Positions 54,759-63,977 of a DNA stretch of 64,000 nt are shown one piece after another. The notes under the pieces were generated by a model, which saw nothing but the letters and a program-made list of their open reading frames with translations, did no database searches and was not told the origin of the DNA. Position 1 is the stretch's first letter; each line of letters begins with the position of its first letter. Made by a program: the position numbers and the translations under genes. The DNA is from Parerythrobacter_A sp963838735 (lineage in GTDB: Bacteria; Pseudomonadota; Alphaproteobacteria; Sphingomonadales; Sphingomonadaceae): contig CAWISG010000002.1 in assembly GCA_963838735.1 (NCBI GenBank), positions 274,185 to 338,184 of the forward strand, written 5' to 3'.

Positions 54759-55067
54759 ATGGCTGTCTGCGCCCTTGCCTTAAGCACCACGGGGTGCGTC
54801 GAGGCGATTGCGCAGGATCGCGTGGAAACCGCCCTGCGCGATGCCGGGCTTTCGCAACGCAACGCGGAATGCATGGCCGGCCGGATGGTCGACCGGCTGA
54901 GCATCGCGCAACTGCGAAAGCTGGAAGGGCTGAAAGCACAGGACGGCGAAACAGCTCGGCCAGCCTCGCTGGATGAATTCGTGCGGCGGGTAGACCGTGT
55001 CGGCGATGCCAAGGTCGTTACCGTAACCGCCAGTTCCGCCGCGCTGTGCGCTATCGGGCTAGGCTAG
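54759..55067 (+). CDS. Small exported protein of unknown function
   Basis: The 102-residue protein starts with a short hydrophobic segment ending in TTGC, which could be a weak lipoprotein signal, then a helical domain with QRNAECMAGRMVDRLS. I do not know the family. It follows pntB by 11 bases on the same strand and could be the last gene of that operon. Codon use is normal. It has four Cys in total. Confidence 0.62.
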   Translation: MAVCALALSTTGCVEAIAQDRVETALRDAGLSQRNAECMAGRMVDRLSIAQLRKLEGLKAQDGETARPASLDEFVRRVDRVGDAKVVTVTASSAALCAIGLG

Positions 55068-55090
55068 TCACGGAAAACGATTTTTCGGAA

Positions 55091-55504
55091 TCAGGCTTTC
55101 GTGAAATTCACCGTGCGGCAGAACACCGCAACGCAGCCTTTGACCTTCAGCGTATTGCCCGAACGCCAGACCTCCGCGTTGAAGTAGCGCCCGTCCTCGG
55201 GACTGTAACCCTTGCCATCGTAACGATTGCCGTCCGGTGTCAGGCTATTGAAAATACGCAGGCCTAGCAGCTTGCGATTGCGCAGCTTCTTGTTCGGATT
55301 TTCCGTATCGCGCGCACCGCCTTCGGGTTCGGCCACGAGAAATCTCGAAATCTTGCCGCACATCCCATTGCCGCATTTGTAGAACGAAATGATCGAACGG
55401 CCGTCGTCGGTTTTCCAGTCACCGGCGATAGAAGCAGGAGCCGCCTGTACAGGCGCAGCGAAAGCTGTCGCGGCGGCGGCGAGTACGAAAAATGGCTTGA
55501 TCAT
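55091..55504 (-). CDS. DUF2147 exported protein
   Basis: The 137-residue protein has a cleavable signal peptide (FFVLAAAATAFAAPVQA) and the DUF2147 domain: GDWKTDDGRSIISFY, CGNGMCGKIS, LLGLRIFNSL and GKGYSPEDGRYFNAEV. Family members are small envelope beta proteins of unclear role. It is convergent with the small gene at 54759 and divergent from the hydrolase gene at 55600. Confidence 0.9.
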   Translation of the reverse strand: MIKPFFVLAAAATAFAAPVQAAPASIAGDWKTDDGRSIISFYKCGNGMCGKISRFLVAEPEGGARDTENPNKKLRNRKLLGLRIFNSLTPDGNRYDGKGYSPEDGRYFNAEVWRSGNTLKVKGCVAVFCRTVNFTKA

Positions 55505-55599
55505 GTAGTGAATCCCTGTCTGCGACGTTATGCGTTTCGGGGTAGCCGACCCAAGGTGAACGTGCGCTGTGTGCGTGCAGGCAAGAAGGATGTGACGTA

Positions 55600-56553
55600 T
55601 TGAAAAAGTTGGCGAAAGCCGTGGGTGCAATCGTCCTGCTTGTGGCGGTGCTGGTGCTGGTCTTCCGCACGCCCGACACCGACCCCGTCAAAATGCGCGC
55701 GAAATATGGTGCGGCGCCGTCGCAATTCGTGGAAATCGATGGGCAGACAGTGCATTTGCGCGATGAGGGACCACGCAATGCGCCGGTTATCGTGCTGCTG
55801 CATGGTTCGAACGCCGACCTCCACACATGGCAGCCGTGGGTCGACCGGCTGAAGACGCAATATCGCGTAATCCGGTTCGACCAGATCGGTCACGGGTTGA
55901 CGGGTCCGGCGGGCGATGGCGACTATTCGCGCGGTGCGTTCGCTGCCGATGTCGAGGCGGTCGCCGCGCATTTCGGGCTATCGCGCTTCGTATTGGCGGG
56001 CAATTCGCTGGGTGGCGGGATCGCGCTGGAGTATGCGCAGGTCTATCCTAGCAGGCTTTCCGGCCTCGTTTTGGTCGACCCGTCCGGTGCGCCGAACAAG
56101 GAAATGGCCCAGGGCAACCTAGCCTTCACCCTCGCCGGACTGCCGGTTGTGAACCAGCTTTTCACACAGATCACCCCGCGTTCGATTGTTGAAGACAGCT
56201 TACGCAGCTCGGTGTCGAACCAGGCCATCGTTACACCAGCTGCTATCGACCGGTATTGGGAACTCGCGCGCATACCTGGCAACCGCGCCGCCATGCTTAC
56301 GCGCTTTGCCGAACCCCGAGCTCCGCTCGAGAAAGCGGAGGTCGCAACGATACGCGTGCCGACTCTAGTAATGTGGGGTGAGGAGGACAGCCTTATCCCG
56401 TTCTCGTCCGCCGGATGGTTCGTGAATGCGATACCCGATGCAGAGCTCGTGTCCTATTCCGGCATCGGGCACTTGCCGATGGAGGAAGCACCCGACGCGA
56501 CTGCTGCCGACCTGAAAGACTGGATGGTAAACAGTGCCTTGACCAACGAATGA
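55600..56553 (+). CDS. Alpha/beta-hydrolase with N-terminal membrane anchor
   Basis: The 317-residue protein begins with one hydrophobic helix (AVGAIVLLVAVLVLVF) that may be an uncleaved anchor or signal. The hydrolase fold follows: VIVLLHGSNADLHTW, FDQIGHGLTG, the nucleophile elbow GNSLGGG, the acid in GEEDSLIP and His in GIGHLPMEE. It could be an esterase or epoxide-hydrolase-like enzyme. The start is a TTG at 55600; no better start is near. Confidence 0.88.
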   Translation: MKKLAKAVGAIVLLVAVLVLVFRTPDTDPVKMRAKYGAAPSQFVEIDGQTVHLRDEGPRNAPVIVLLHGSNADLHTWQPWVDRLKTQYRVIRFDQIGHGLTGPAGDGDYSRGAFAADVEAVAAHFGLSRFVLAGNSLGGGIALEYAQVYPSRLSGLVLVDPSGAPNKEMAQGNLAFTLAGLPVVNQLFTQITPRSIVEDSLRSSVSNQAIVTPAAIDRYWELARIPGNRAAMLTRFAEPRAPLEKAEVATIRVPTLVMWGEEDSLIPFSSAGWFVNAIPDAELVSYSGIGHLPMEEAPDATAADLKDWMVNSALTNE

Positions 56554-56672
56554 CGCGCTTATGAAGGGGTTGCGTGCTCCACTGGACGCGGCATGCCGAA
56601 CTGCCTAAGCGCAATGGCAGAAGATCGTGTTACGCAAGGGTAGATGCGGGGCATACGAGAAGGGGTCCGACA

Positions 56673-57368
56673 ATGCGCACTTTGGGACTTATCGGCGGGA
56701 TGAGCTGGGTCTCGACGCGCAGCTATCTGGAACAGATCAATCGTCTGACACAGCGGCGCACCTCGCCCCGCACCACGGCCCCGATCCTCGCCGAATGCCA
56801 GAATTTCGGATCGCTGCATGACGATGGGGCGGACGCCGATTGGGACAAGATCGCGAACCGTCTGGCCAGTTCCGCCAAGCGGCTGGAGCAGGCCGGCGCG
56901 GGCGCCCTGGTTATCTGTGCCAACGCAATGCACCGGCATTACGATCGGATTGCCGATGCGGTCGATGTGCCGGTGATTCATGCGGCGGACGCGATCGGGA
57001 AAGCCGTTGCCGCGGCCAACCAGGCCAAGTTGGCGCTTATCGGGCGGCGTACTGTGATGACGGAAACCTTCTTCCGCGAACGCATCGTGGCGCACGGGAT
57101 AGATTTGATGGCGCCCGACATGTCGAATGTAAGCGAGATCGAGCAGATCATCGACAACGAACTGATGGTCGGCAAGGCGAGCCGCGATGCGGAGCGAAAG
57201 CTGAAATCCATAATCACCAATAAACAGCAGGCGGGCGCCACCGGCATCGTGCTGGCATGCACGGAGCTGGAACTGGTGGTGGATATCGATGCCAACGTGC
57301 TGCCCATATTCGACAGCACCCGTATCCATTGCCAGGCGGCTGTCGAATGGATGTTCGAAGACGCGTAA
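56673..57368 (+). CDS. Aspartate/glutamate racemase family protein
   Basis: The 231-residue protein belongs to the Asp/Glu racemase family (YgeA/RacX group). It has LGLIGGMSWVST and the two catalytic cysteines: Cys82 in VICANAMH and Cys196 in VLACTELEL. The first motif is usually CTNTMH, so here the Thr after Asn is Ala. It probably makes a D-amino acid for the cell wall, but the substrate is not clear. AAGGGG precedes the ATG at 56673. Confidence 0.88.
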   Translation: MRTLGLIGGMSWVSTRSYLEQINRLTQRRTSPRTTAPILAECQNFGSLHDDGADADWDKIANRLASSAKRLEQAGAGALVICANAMHRHYDRIADAVDVPVIHAADAIGKAVAAANQAKLALIGRRTVMTETFFRERIVAHGIDLMAPDMSNVSEIEQIIDNELMVGKASRDAERKLKSIITNKQQAGATGIVLACTELELVVDIDANVLPIFDSTRIHCQAAVEWMFEDA

Positions 57369-57443
57369 GCCCGGCCATCAGCGCGCCACGTCTCGTCGTT
57401 TCCGAACTGGCCCCAGCGCGTGCAAAGTCCTAGCGCACACCAC

Positions 57444-58607
57444 ATGAGCCAACGCGCATCCTACGCCGCCGATCCGGCACGAAGCCGTGGCCGGGAATTC
57501 GACGAGATGCGCGACGGGACACGCGGCCCGCGCAGCGCGTTCCAGCGCGACCGCGACCGCATCATCCATTCGATCGCGTTCCGCCGTCTGCGTTCCAAGA
57601 CGCAGGTCTTCATCGCACCCGACGGCGACCATTACCGCACCAGGCTGACACACAGCCTCGAAGTGGCACAAATCGGGCGGGTGATTGCGCGCGCATTGGG
57701 GCTGGACGAAGACCTGACCGAAGCATTGTGCCTTGCCCACGATATCGGCCATCCGCCATTCGGCCATGCAGGCGAGGCGGCGCTATCGGCGGCAACCGCA
57801 CGCCACGGCGGGTTCGATCACAACGCGCAGTCGCTGCGTACGCTGATGCGGCTGGAAAGCCCCTATATCGGCTATCCCGGCCTCAACCTGAGCTGGGAAG
57901 TACTGGAAGGTCTGGCCAAACACAACGGCCCGGCCCCGGCGTCGAACTGGGCGCTGGAGGAGTTGAATGCGGCGTTCGACCTGCGACTCGACGAATGGCC
58001 CGGCCTCGAAGCGCAAGTTGCGGCGGTGGCGGACGATATCGCTTACGACAACCACGATATCGATGACGGCTTGCGCGCCGGCTTCCTCGACATCGACCAA
58101 CTGGTGGAGATTGATTTCGTGGCCGAGCAATGGGAGGCGGTGGACCGGCGCTATCCCGACGCCCCACACGACCGGAAACTGCGCGAACTGGTGCGCGGGC
58201 AAATCGGCCTGATGGTGAACGATGTCATCGATCACACCCGCTCCCGGTTGTCGGGCATCGACAGCGAAGCGGACGTGCGCGCTGCGGCTCGTTCGCTCGC
58301 CGGCTTCTCGCCCGCGATGGCGGCGCAGGAACGCATCCTGAAACGGTTCATGTACGACAATCTTTACCTGCATGCCGACCAGCGCGCGACGGCGAAAAAA
58401 GCCAATGGCGTCGTGGCGCGGCTGTTCGTGGCATACGAGCAGGATCCGTCGCTGATCCAGTCGCGCTGGTTCGACGATTTGCCGCGTGAGGAACCGGCCC
58501 GCACCAGGCACCTTACAGACTACATCGCGGGCATGACGGACCGGTTCGCCATCGACACCTATACCCGCATTTACGGCAGGCGACCGGAAGGATTGAGCAG
58601 TGTCTGA
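57444..58607 (+). CDS. dgt: Deoxyguanosinetriphosphate triphosphohydrolase-like protein
   Basis: The 387-residue HD-domain protein has FRRLRSKTQVF, RTRLTHSLEVAQI, the metal site AHDIGHPPFGHAGE and the later VADDIAYDNHDIDDGL. It hydrolyses dNTPs to nucleoside and triphosphate and helps balance dNTP pools. Length fits the short (type 2) form of alphaproteobacteria. The ATG at 57444 is preferred over a GTG at 57420. It overlaps the next gene by 8 bases. Confidence 0.93.
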   Translation: MSQRASYAADPARSRGREFDEMRDGTRGPRSAFQRDRDRIIHSIAFRRLRSKTQVFIAPDGDHYRTRLTHSLEVAQIGRVIARALGLDEDLTEALCLAHDIGHPPFGHAGEAALSAATARHGGFDHNAQSLRTLMRLESPYIGYPGLNLSWEVLEGLAKHNGPAPASNWALEELNAAFDLRLDEWPGLEAQVAAVADDIAYDNHDIDDGLRAGFLDIDQLVEIDFVAEQWEAVDRRYPDAPHDRKLRELVRGQIGLMVNDVIDHTRSRLSGIDSEADVRAAARSLAGFSPAMAAQERILKRFMYDNLYLHADQRATAKKANGVVARLFVAYEQDPSLIQSRWFDDLPREEPARTRHLTDYIAGMTDRFAIDTYTRIYGRRPEGLSSV

Positions 58608-59301
58608 CCCACTGCAAATCGCGCTGGTCGGTGCAACGGGGTTGGTGGGGCGCTCTGTCATGGAGGTTGCCGTCGGACGCAGCGACATCCGGCTGCTGGC
58701 ACTCGCGCGTCGCGCTGTCGAACTGCCGCAGGGCGCCAAGATGGACATGATCGTCGCGCCGACAAAATGCTGGTCGGACGTCCTCAACAGGCAGGCGCCC
58801 GATGTGCTGATATGTGCGCTGGGCACGACCATCGGCAAACAGAAGGGCGACCGTGACGCTTTCCGCACGGTCGATTACGGCCTGATCGTCGATACCGCCC
58901 GTGCAGCCCATGCGGCGGGAGTGAAGCGTTGCTTGGTCGTCAGCACGGTCAACGCCGATAGCGGATCGCGGTTGTTTTACGCCAAGGTGAAAGGCGAAAC
59001 GGAGGACGCCTTGCGCAAGATCGGCTTCGACCGGCTCGACCTGATCCGTCCCGGCCTGCTGCGCGGCAAACGTCAGGACGACCCGCGAGCGTTCGAGAAG
59101 TTGGCAATGCTGGTCAGCCCGTTCTTCGATCCGTTTCTGCAAGGTGCTTACAGCGCCTATCGCTCGATTGTCGCAACGACGATTGCGGAAGCAGCGCTGG
59201 GTCTCGCATTGCGCAAGGCGGCAGGCACCTTCGTCCATGAAAACAAGGCCATCCACCGCGAAGCGAATTACTTCTGCAGCGGCGGGGAAGGGCGGCGGTG
59301 A
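58600..59301 (+). CDS. NAD(P)-binding epimerase-like protein
   Basis: The 233-residue protein has the Rossmann motif ALVGATGLVGRSV and a short-chain-type core (CALGTTIGKQKGD, LVVSTVNADSGS, YAKVKGETEDAL). It resembles the atypical SDR group that includes TIP30/HTATIP2. The enzyme activity is not predictable. The GTG start overlaps dgt by 8 bases and its end overlaps the methyltransferase start by 4, so three genes form one unit. Confidence 0.85.
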   Translation: MSDPLQIALVGATGLVGRSVMEVAVGRSDIRLLALARRAVELPQGAKMDMIVAPTKCWSDVLNRQAPDVLICALGTTIGKQKGDRDAFRTVDYGLIVDTARAAHAAGVKRCLVVSTVNADSGSRLFYAKVKGETEDALRKIGFDRLDLIRPGLLRGKRQDDPRAFEKLAMLVSPFFDPFLQGAYSAYRSIVATTIAEAALGLALRKAAGTFVHENKAIHREANYFCSGGEGRR

Positions 59302-59909
59302 AGAGATACGCACCAGCGACGCAACGCAATAGCGGCCCGATAGCCGATATCTTGGCGACCGAACTGGCACATGATGCCAGCGTCCTGGAAATCGCCAGCG
59401 GCACCGGCGAACATGCCGTCTTCATGGCGGCGCGCTTTCCGGACATGACATGGCAACCAAGCGATCCGGACGCGGAAGCGGTCCACTCTATCGCTGCTTG
59501 GCGCGAAGAAGCCGCAAGCGAAGCCATCTTGCAGCCAATCCGGCTCGATGCGCGTATTGCGCCATGGCCGGTCGGCACATTCGATGCGATTTTCTGTGCA
59601 AACATGATCCATATCGCACCGTGGGATGCGACTGTCGGATTGTTTGAAAGCGCACGCAGCCACCTGGAACCCGACGGCGCATTGCTGCTTTATGGGCCGT
59701 TCATGGAAGCCGACACGACCACAGCGGCGTCGAACATCGCATTCGATGCCAGCCTGCGCGAGCGCGATGCGGAATGGGGTATTCGCGAACTGGCGGCGTG
59801 CAATGACCTGGCCCGCACGAACGGGTTGCAACTGACAGCACGCCACACGCTACCGGCAAACAACCTGATCGTCGTTTACCGGCAGGCGCAGGCCGGTCAG
59901 GTAGCCTGA
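59298..59909 (+). CDS. DUF938 SAM-dependent methyltransferase
   Basis: The 203-residue protein has the SAM motif VLEIASGTGEHAVF, the acidic DPDAEA, CANMIHIAPW and ALLLYGPF, which together define DUF938. The conserved N-terminus KRYAPATQRNSGPI is present. The methyl acceptor is unknown. The GTG start overlaps the upstream gene by 4 bases. It ends 13 bases inside the convergent entericidin-like gene. Confidence 0.9.
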   Translation: MKRYAPATQRNSGPIADILATELAHDASVLEIASGTGEHAVFMAARFPDMTWQPSDPDAEAVHSIAAWREEAASEAILQPIRLDARIAPWPVGTFDAIFCANMIHIAPWDATVGLFESARSHLEPDGALLLYGPFMEADTTTAASNIAFDASLRERDAEWGIRELAACNDLARTNGLQLTARHTLPANNLIVVYRQAQAGQVA

Positions 59910-60025
59910 TCTACGTCGTCTGCAACGCTTTCGATGTCCTGACCTACGCCGCGCACGGTCGCGCAGGCGGCCAGCGAAATGGAAACGGTTGCCAATGTAG
60001 CGGCAATGAAAAACTTGCGTACCAT
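59897..60025 (-). CDS. Entericidin-like small lipoprotein
   Basis: The 42-residue peptide has a lipoprotein signal (TVSISLAAC, Cys21) followed by ATVRGVGQDIESVADDV. This matches the entericidin A/B pattern (CNTxxGxGxDIxxxG). Entericidins are small envelope lipoproteins, some acting as toxin or antidote pairs; only one copy is seen here. AGGA lies upstream at a slightly long distance. Confidence 0.85.
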   Translation of the reverse strand: MVRKFFIAATLATVSISLAACATVRGVGQDIESVADDVDQAT

Positions 60026-60140
60026 GATGCGTATCTTCCTGTGGTGATGTGCAAAGCTACTGCAGAGGATGTCGCGCGACAAGCGAAAGCGGTGCGATGC
60101 CTTTCTTGCAGGGTATGACACGATCCACCATTTCGGCGCT

Positions 60141-60371
60141 ATGAATAGCCTAGACACCCTGACATTCGCCAGCGAGGCGGAGCTTGCCGGACTATTGGGT
60201 TTGGCGTTTCTGGTGCTAGCGATCGCCGCGGCACTGGCCGAGCGTCGCCGCGCAAAACGCCGGTCCATCGATCATGTAGGGTGGGTGCCGTGGTTCGCCA
60301 TATCCTTCGCCAGCATGATCTGCGGGGCGGGGCTGGTGACGCTGGCGTTCAAGGGCATCGCTGCGGGTTAG
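60141..60371 (+). CDS. Small two-helix membrane protein
   Basis: The 76-residue protein has two hydrophobic helices (about 14-34 and 50-72) joined by a strongly basic loop ERRRAKRRS, which predicts both ends outside and the loop inside. No family is recognised. It lies between the entericidin-like gene and the convergent cpaF. The start is uncertain: an in-frame ATG at 60069 exists but adds a non-hydrophobic lead. Confidence 0.55.
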   Translation: MNSLDTLTFASEAELAGLLGLAFLVLAIAAALAERRRAKRRSIDHVGWVPWFAISFASMICGAGLVTLAFKGIAAG

Positions 60372-60375
60372 GCCC

Positions 60376-61905
60376 TTACAGGCACGCTTCCAGATAAGCC
60401 TGGTCGAACCCGAACTGGCGCGCCTTCTCCAGCGTGTAGGGACGCAGGCCCGCCGCGCGGAATTCGCCAAGAATTTTGCCGTCGTCCGTCTCGTCCAGAT
60501 ATTCGAACTTGAACAGCTCCTGCGTCACGATGACATCGCCTTCCATGCCAATGACCTCGGTAATGCCGGTGGTGCGGCGCGAACCGTCGCGCAGGCGCTT
60601 GACCTGCACGATGAGGTCGACGGATTCCGCAATCTGGCGGCTGATGGCTTCCTTGGGGATCTTGATGTCACCCATCAGAATCATGTTTTCCATGCGGCCC
60701 AGGCATTCGCGCGCGGAGTTGGCGTGAAGCGTACACATGGAACCGTCATGGCCGGTGTTCATGGCGGCCAGCAGATCGAAACATTCCGCGCCGCGAATCT
60801 CGCCCAGGATGATGCGGTCGGGCCGCATGCGCAGCGCGTTCTTGACCAGGTCGCCGATGGAGATCGCGCCCTGACCTTCCAGGTTCGGTGGGCGCGTTTC
60901 CAACGGCAGCCAATGCGGCTGCTGCAGGCGAAGTTCGGCGGCATCCTCGATCGTCAGCACGCGCTCGCCTGGATCGATCATCTTCGACAGGGCGTTGAGC
61001 ATCGTCGTCTTGCCCGAACCCGTACCCCCTGAAATGACGATGTTCATCCGGCACGCCCCCGCAATTTTCAGCGCCGTGCACATCTTGTCGCTCATCGACC
61101 CGAAGCCCATCAGCATGTCGAGCGTGATCGGCTTTTCGGAAAACTTGCGAATGGAGATCGCCGTGCCGCGCAACGAAAGCGGCGGTACGATGACGTTTAC
61201 GCGGCTGCCGTCTTTCAGGCGGGCATCGGCCAGCGGCGTGGTCTGGTCGACGCGGCGGCCGACCTGGTTCACGATGCGCTGCGCGATCTGGAACAGATGC
61301 TGTTCGTCGCGGAAACGGATCGGCGCGATAACTAGCTTGCCGCCTTTTTCGATGTACGTCTGGTCGGGGCCGTTGACCATGATGTCCGAAATGTCCGGAT
61401 CGTTCAGCAGTTCTTCCAGCGGGCCGAAGCCCAGCAATTCGTCGATCAGCACCTTTTCCAGCGCGAACTGTTCGCGGCGGTTCAGCGTGATCTTGAGCTC
61501 GGCCAGCACTTCCATGATGATCGGCCGGAATTCCTCCGCCAGCTCTTCTTTCGAAAGCGTGGCGGCCGCTTCGGGATCGACCCGTTCCAGCAGGCGGGGC
61601 AGCACCTGTTCCTTGATCTTGTGGACGCTCTGCTCGAACCCGCCGCCCGCATGTTCGCCCGAATGGACCTGGTTCATTCGGTCCGACAATCGTGTCATCG
61701 CATCCGCTTTTTGCGGCTTGGCGGCGGCGTCCGGCGTGGCGGTGGCATCTTCGCCGGGCAGGGGTGGAAACTGTTCGCCCCCGTCGGACGGCGGCGGTGC
61801 GGACGACTTGCCGTCGCCACCCTGCATGGGCCGTGCGACCCCGAATGACGGCTTGGCACCCGGGCGCATGCCCGCCGGTCCGTTTTTCCGTCCAAATGCG
61901 CTCAT
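60376..61905 (-). CDS. cpaF: CpaF/TadA-type secretion ATPase
   Basis: The 509-residue hexameric ATPase powers Flp/Tad pilus assembly. After a Pro/Ala-rich N-terminal 75 residues it has EKVLIDELLGFGPLEELL, SDIMVNGPDQTYIEKGG, Walker A SGGTGSGKTT, the Asp box ILTIEDAAELRL, ILGEIRGAECFD (Walker B) and the His box CTLHANSA. The ATG at 61905 is chosen over 61908 because GGGGG then has better spacing. No other tad/cpa genes flank it: glmS is divergent and small unrelated genes lie downstream. Confidence 0.93.
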   Translation of the reverse strand: MSAFGRKNGPAGMRPGAKPSFGVARPMQGGDGKSSAPPPSDGGEQFPPLPGEDATATPDAAAKPQKADAMTRLSDRMNQVHSGEHAGGGFEQSVHKIKEQVLPRLLERVDPEAAATLSKEELAEEFRPIIMEVLAELKITLNRREQFALEKVLIDELLGFGPLEELLNDPDISDIMVNGPDQTYIEKGGKLVIAPIRFRDEQHLFQIAQRIVNQVGRRVDQTTPLADARLKDGSRVNVIVPPLSLRGTAISIRKFSEKPITLDMLMGFGSMSDKMCTALKIAGACRMNIVISGGTGSGKTTMLNALSKMIDPGERVLTIEDAAELRLQQPHWLPLETRPPNLEGQGAISIGDLVKNALRMRPDRIILGEIRGAECFDLLAAMNTGHDGSMCTLHANSARECLGRMENMILMGDIKIPKEAISRQIAESVDLIVQVKRLRDGSRRTTGITEVIGMEGDVIVTQELFKFEYLDETDDGKILGEFRAAGLRPYTLEKARQFGFDQAYLEACL

Positions 61906-61985
61906 CATTGCCCCCAATTAAGGTCAGGTTTGGTCAGTGGCCGTCATGCCTGGACATGGCGAAGCCCTGCTTTCTGGGAATGGTT

Positions 61986-62017
61986 ACTAAGGCGGAAACC
62001 TTAGTATTGTCCTAAGG
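61986..62017. promoter_or_regulatory. Inverted repeat between cpaF and glmS
   Basis: ACTAAGG (61986-61992) and CCTTAGT (61999-62005) form a perfect 7-base inverted repeat around CGGAAA, and CCTAAGG follows at 62011-62017, so the half-site occurs three times. The repeat sits in the 236-base gap between two divergent starts, about 130 bases before glmS. It could be a regulator's operator; a hairpin in the glmS leader is also possible. No U-run follows, so a terminator is unlikely. Confidence 0.45.
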
Positions 62018-62141
62018 CACGCAAGCTGCTGTGCGTGGCCACGATTGCAACGGCGCAACGATAGGCTAGAGCGTGCGCGAAACCCACGACCGCGGCGCCC
62101 GGGGGATATGGCGCACGTACCAAAGCGAAACGGAACCGGCC

Positions 62142-63977
62142 ATGTGCGGAATAATCGGAATTGTCGGCAGGAACGATGTGGCAGGGCAGCTGGTGGAGGC
62201 GCTGCGCCGGATGGAATATCGCGGGTATGACAGCGCGGGCATTTGCACGATTTCCGGCGATGAACTTGTGCGCCGGCGTGCGCCCGGCAAGCTGCTCAAT
62301 CTGGAAAAGGTGCTGGACGGCGATCCGGCGCCGGGCAATATCGGCATTGCCCATACCCGCTGGGCCACGCACGGCGCACCGACCAGCGAGAACGCGCATC
62401 CGCATGCGACCGCAGAGGTTGCGCTGGTCCACAACGGGATTATCGAGAACTACAAGCCGCTGCGGGATGAGCTGCTCGCGGGCGGGCGCACGCTGGAAAG
62501 CGAAACCGACAGCGAAGTAGTCGCGCATCTGGTCTCGCGCGAAATCGAAAGCGGTGCGAAGCCGCGCGATGCTGTCGCCAGCGTGCTACCCCGTCTGCGC
62601 GGCGCATTTGCGCTGGCGATAGCCTTCCGCCGCCATCCCGACATGCTGATCGGCGCGCGACGCGGGTCGCCGCTGGTGGTCGGCTATGGCGAGGAGGAAA
62701 CCGATGGCGAGATGTATCTGGGGTCCGACGCGCTCGCGCTGGCCCCCCTGACGCAGCGCATTACCTATCTGGAAGAAGGCGACATGGTCGTCATCTCGCG
62801 CGACGGGGCGGAGATTGTGGACGAGACGGGCGTGGCGGCGGACCGGCCCGTGGTGCGTTCCGGCGCAACGGCGGCGGCGGTTGAGAAGGGCGAATACCGC
62901 CATTACATGCAGAAGGAGATATTCGAGCAGCCCACTGTGGTCGCGCAGACCCTGGGCAGCTATGTGCGCCAGTCGGACGAGACGGTGGCCCTGCCGCAAA
63001 TCGATTTCGACCTCAGCCAGATCAACCGCATCACCATTGTCGCCTGCGGCACGTCCTATTATGCCGGGATGGTCGCAAAATACTGGTTCGAGCAATTCGC
63101 GCGCGTACCCGTGGATATCGATGTCGCCAGCGAGTTCCGCTATCGCGAGCCGGTGCTGGAGGATGGCGGGCTGTCGCTGTTTATTTCGCAAAGCGGGGAG
63201 ACGGCCGACACGCTGGCCGCGCTGCGCCATTGCAAGGCCCAAGGGCAGACCATCGGCGTGGTGGTCAATGTGCCGACCAGTTCGATGGCGCGCGAGGCGG
63301 ACCTGCTGCTGCCGACCCATGCCGGCCCGGAAATCGGAGTCGCCTCGACCAAGGCATTTACCTGCCAGCTGGCGGTGCTTGCCGCGCTGGCCGCGCATAT
63401 GGCTGTGCGCAAGGGTCTGATGGATCGCAAGGAAGAGCAATATGTGGTCAAGCACTTGCTCGAGGCACCCGCCGCGCTGAACGCCGCGCTGGACCATAAT
63501 GACGATATCGCGGCGATAGCCCCGCTGATCGCTCCGGCGCGCGACGTGCTGTATCTGGGCCGTGGACCGGATTACCCGCTGGCGCTGGAAGGGGCGCTGA
63601 AGCTGAAGGAAATCAGCTACATCCATGCAGAAGGCTATGCATCGGGCGAGATGAAGCACGGCCCCATCGCGCTGATCGACGAACATGTGCCGGTAATTGT
63701 GCTGGCCCCGTCCGGGCCGCTGTTCGAAAAGACGGTGTCTAATATGCAGGAAGTGCGCGCGCGCGGTGGCCAGATCGTGCTGGTGTCGGATGCCGCCGGG
63801 CTGGCCGAGGCGGGCGAGGGGTGCCTCGCCACCATCGAAATGCCCAAGGTTCACCCGCTTATCGCGCCGCTCGTTTATGCCGTGCCGGTGCAACTGCTGG
63901 CCTATCATGTCGCCTGCGTGAAAGGCACCGATGTGGACCAGCCGCGCAATCTGGCAAAGTCGGTGACGGTCGAATAG
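62142..63977 (+). CDS. glmS: Glutamine-fructose-6-phosphate aminotransferase
   Basis: GlmS makes glucosamine-6-phosphate for peptidoglycan and lipopolysaccharide. The 611-residue protein starts CGIIGIVG after Met, so the N-terminal Cys is the amidase nucleophile. It shows RMEYRGYDSAG, HTRWATHG, then two SIS domains with ACGTSYYAG, SQSGETADT, GVASTKAF and the closing NLAKSVTVE. Length matches the E. coli enzyme. The ATG at 62142 is chosen because Cys2 must follow it. No glmS ribozyme is visible in the leader, as expected for this phylum. Confidence 0.97.
   Translation: MCGIIGIVGRNDVAGQLVEALRRMEYRGYDSAGICTISGDELVRRRAPGKLLNLEKVLDGDPAPGNIGIAHTRWATHGAPTSENAHPHATAEVALVHNGIIENYKPLRDELLAGGRTLESETDSEVVAHLVSREIESGAKPRDAVASVLPRLRGAFALAIAFRRHPDMLIGARRGSPLVVGYGEEETDGEMYLGSDALALAPLTQRITYLEEGDMVVISRDGAEIVDETGVAADRPVVRSGATAAAVEKGEYRHYMQKEIFEQPTVVAQTLGSYVRQSDETVALPQIDFDLSQINRITIVACGTSYYAGMVAKYWFEQFARVPVDIDVASEFRYREPVLEDGGLSLFISQSGETADTLAALRHCKAQGQTIGVVVNVPTSSMAREADLLLPTHAGPEIGVASTKAFTCQLAVLAALAAHMAVRKGLMDRKEEQYVVKHLLEAPAALNAALDHNDDIAAIAPLIAPARDVLYLGRGPDYPLALEGALKLKEISYIHAEGYASGEMKHGPIALIDEHVPVIVLAPSGPLFEKTVSNMQEVRARGGQIVLVSDAAGLAEAGEGCLATIEMPKVHPLIAPLVYAVPVQLLAYHVACVKGTDVDQPRNLAKSVTVE

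Noticed and set aside
62586..63908. A 440-codon frame opposite glmS
   Set aside because: Antisense shadow of a clear GlmS; His/Arg/Gln-rich with no motif.
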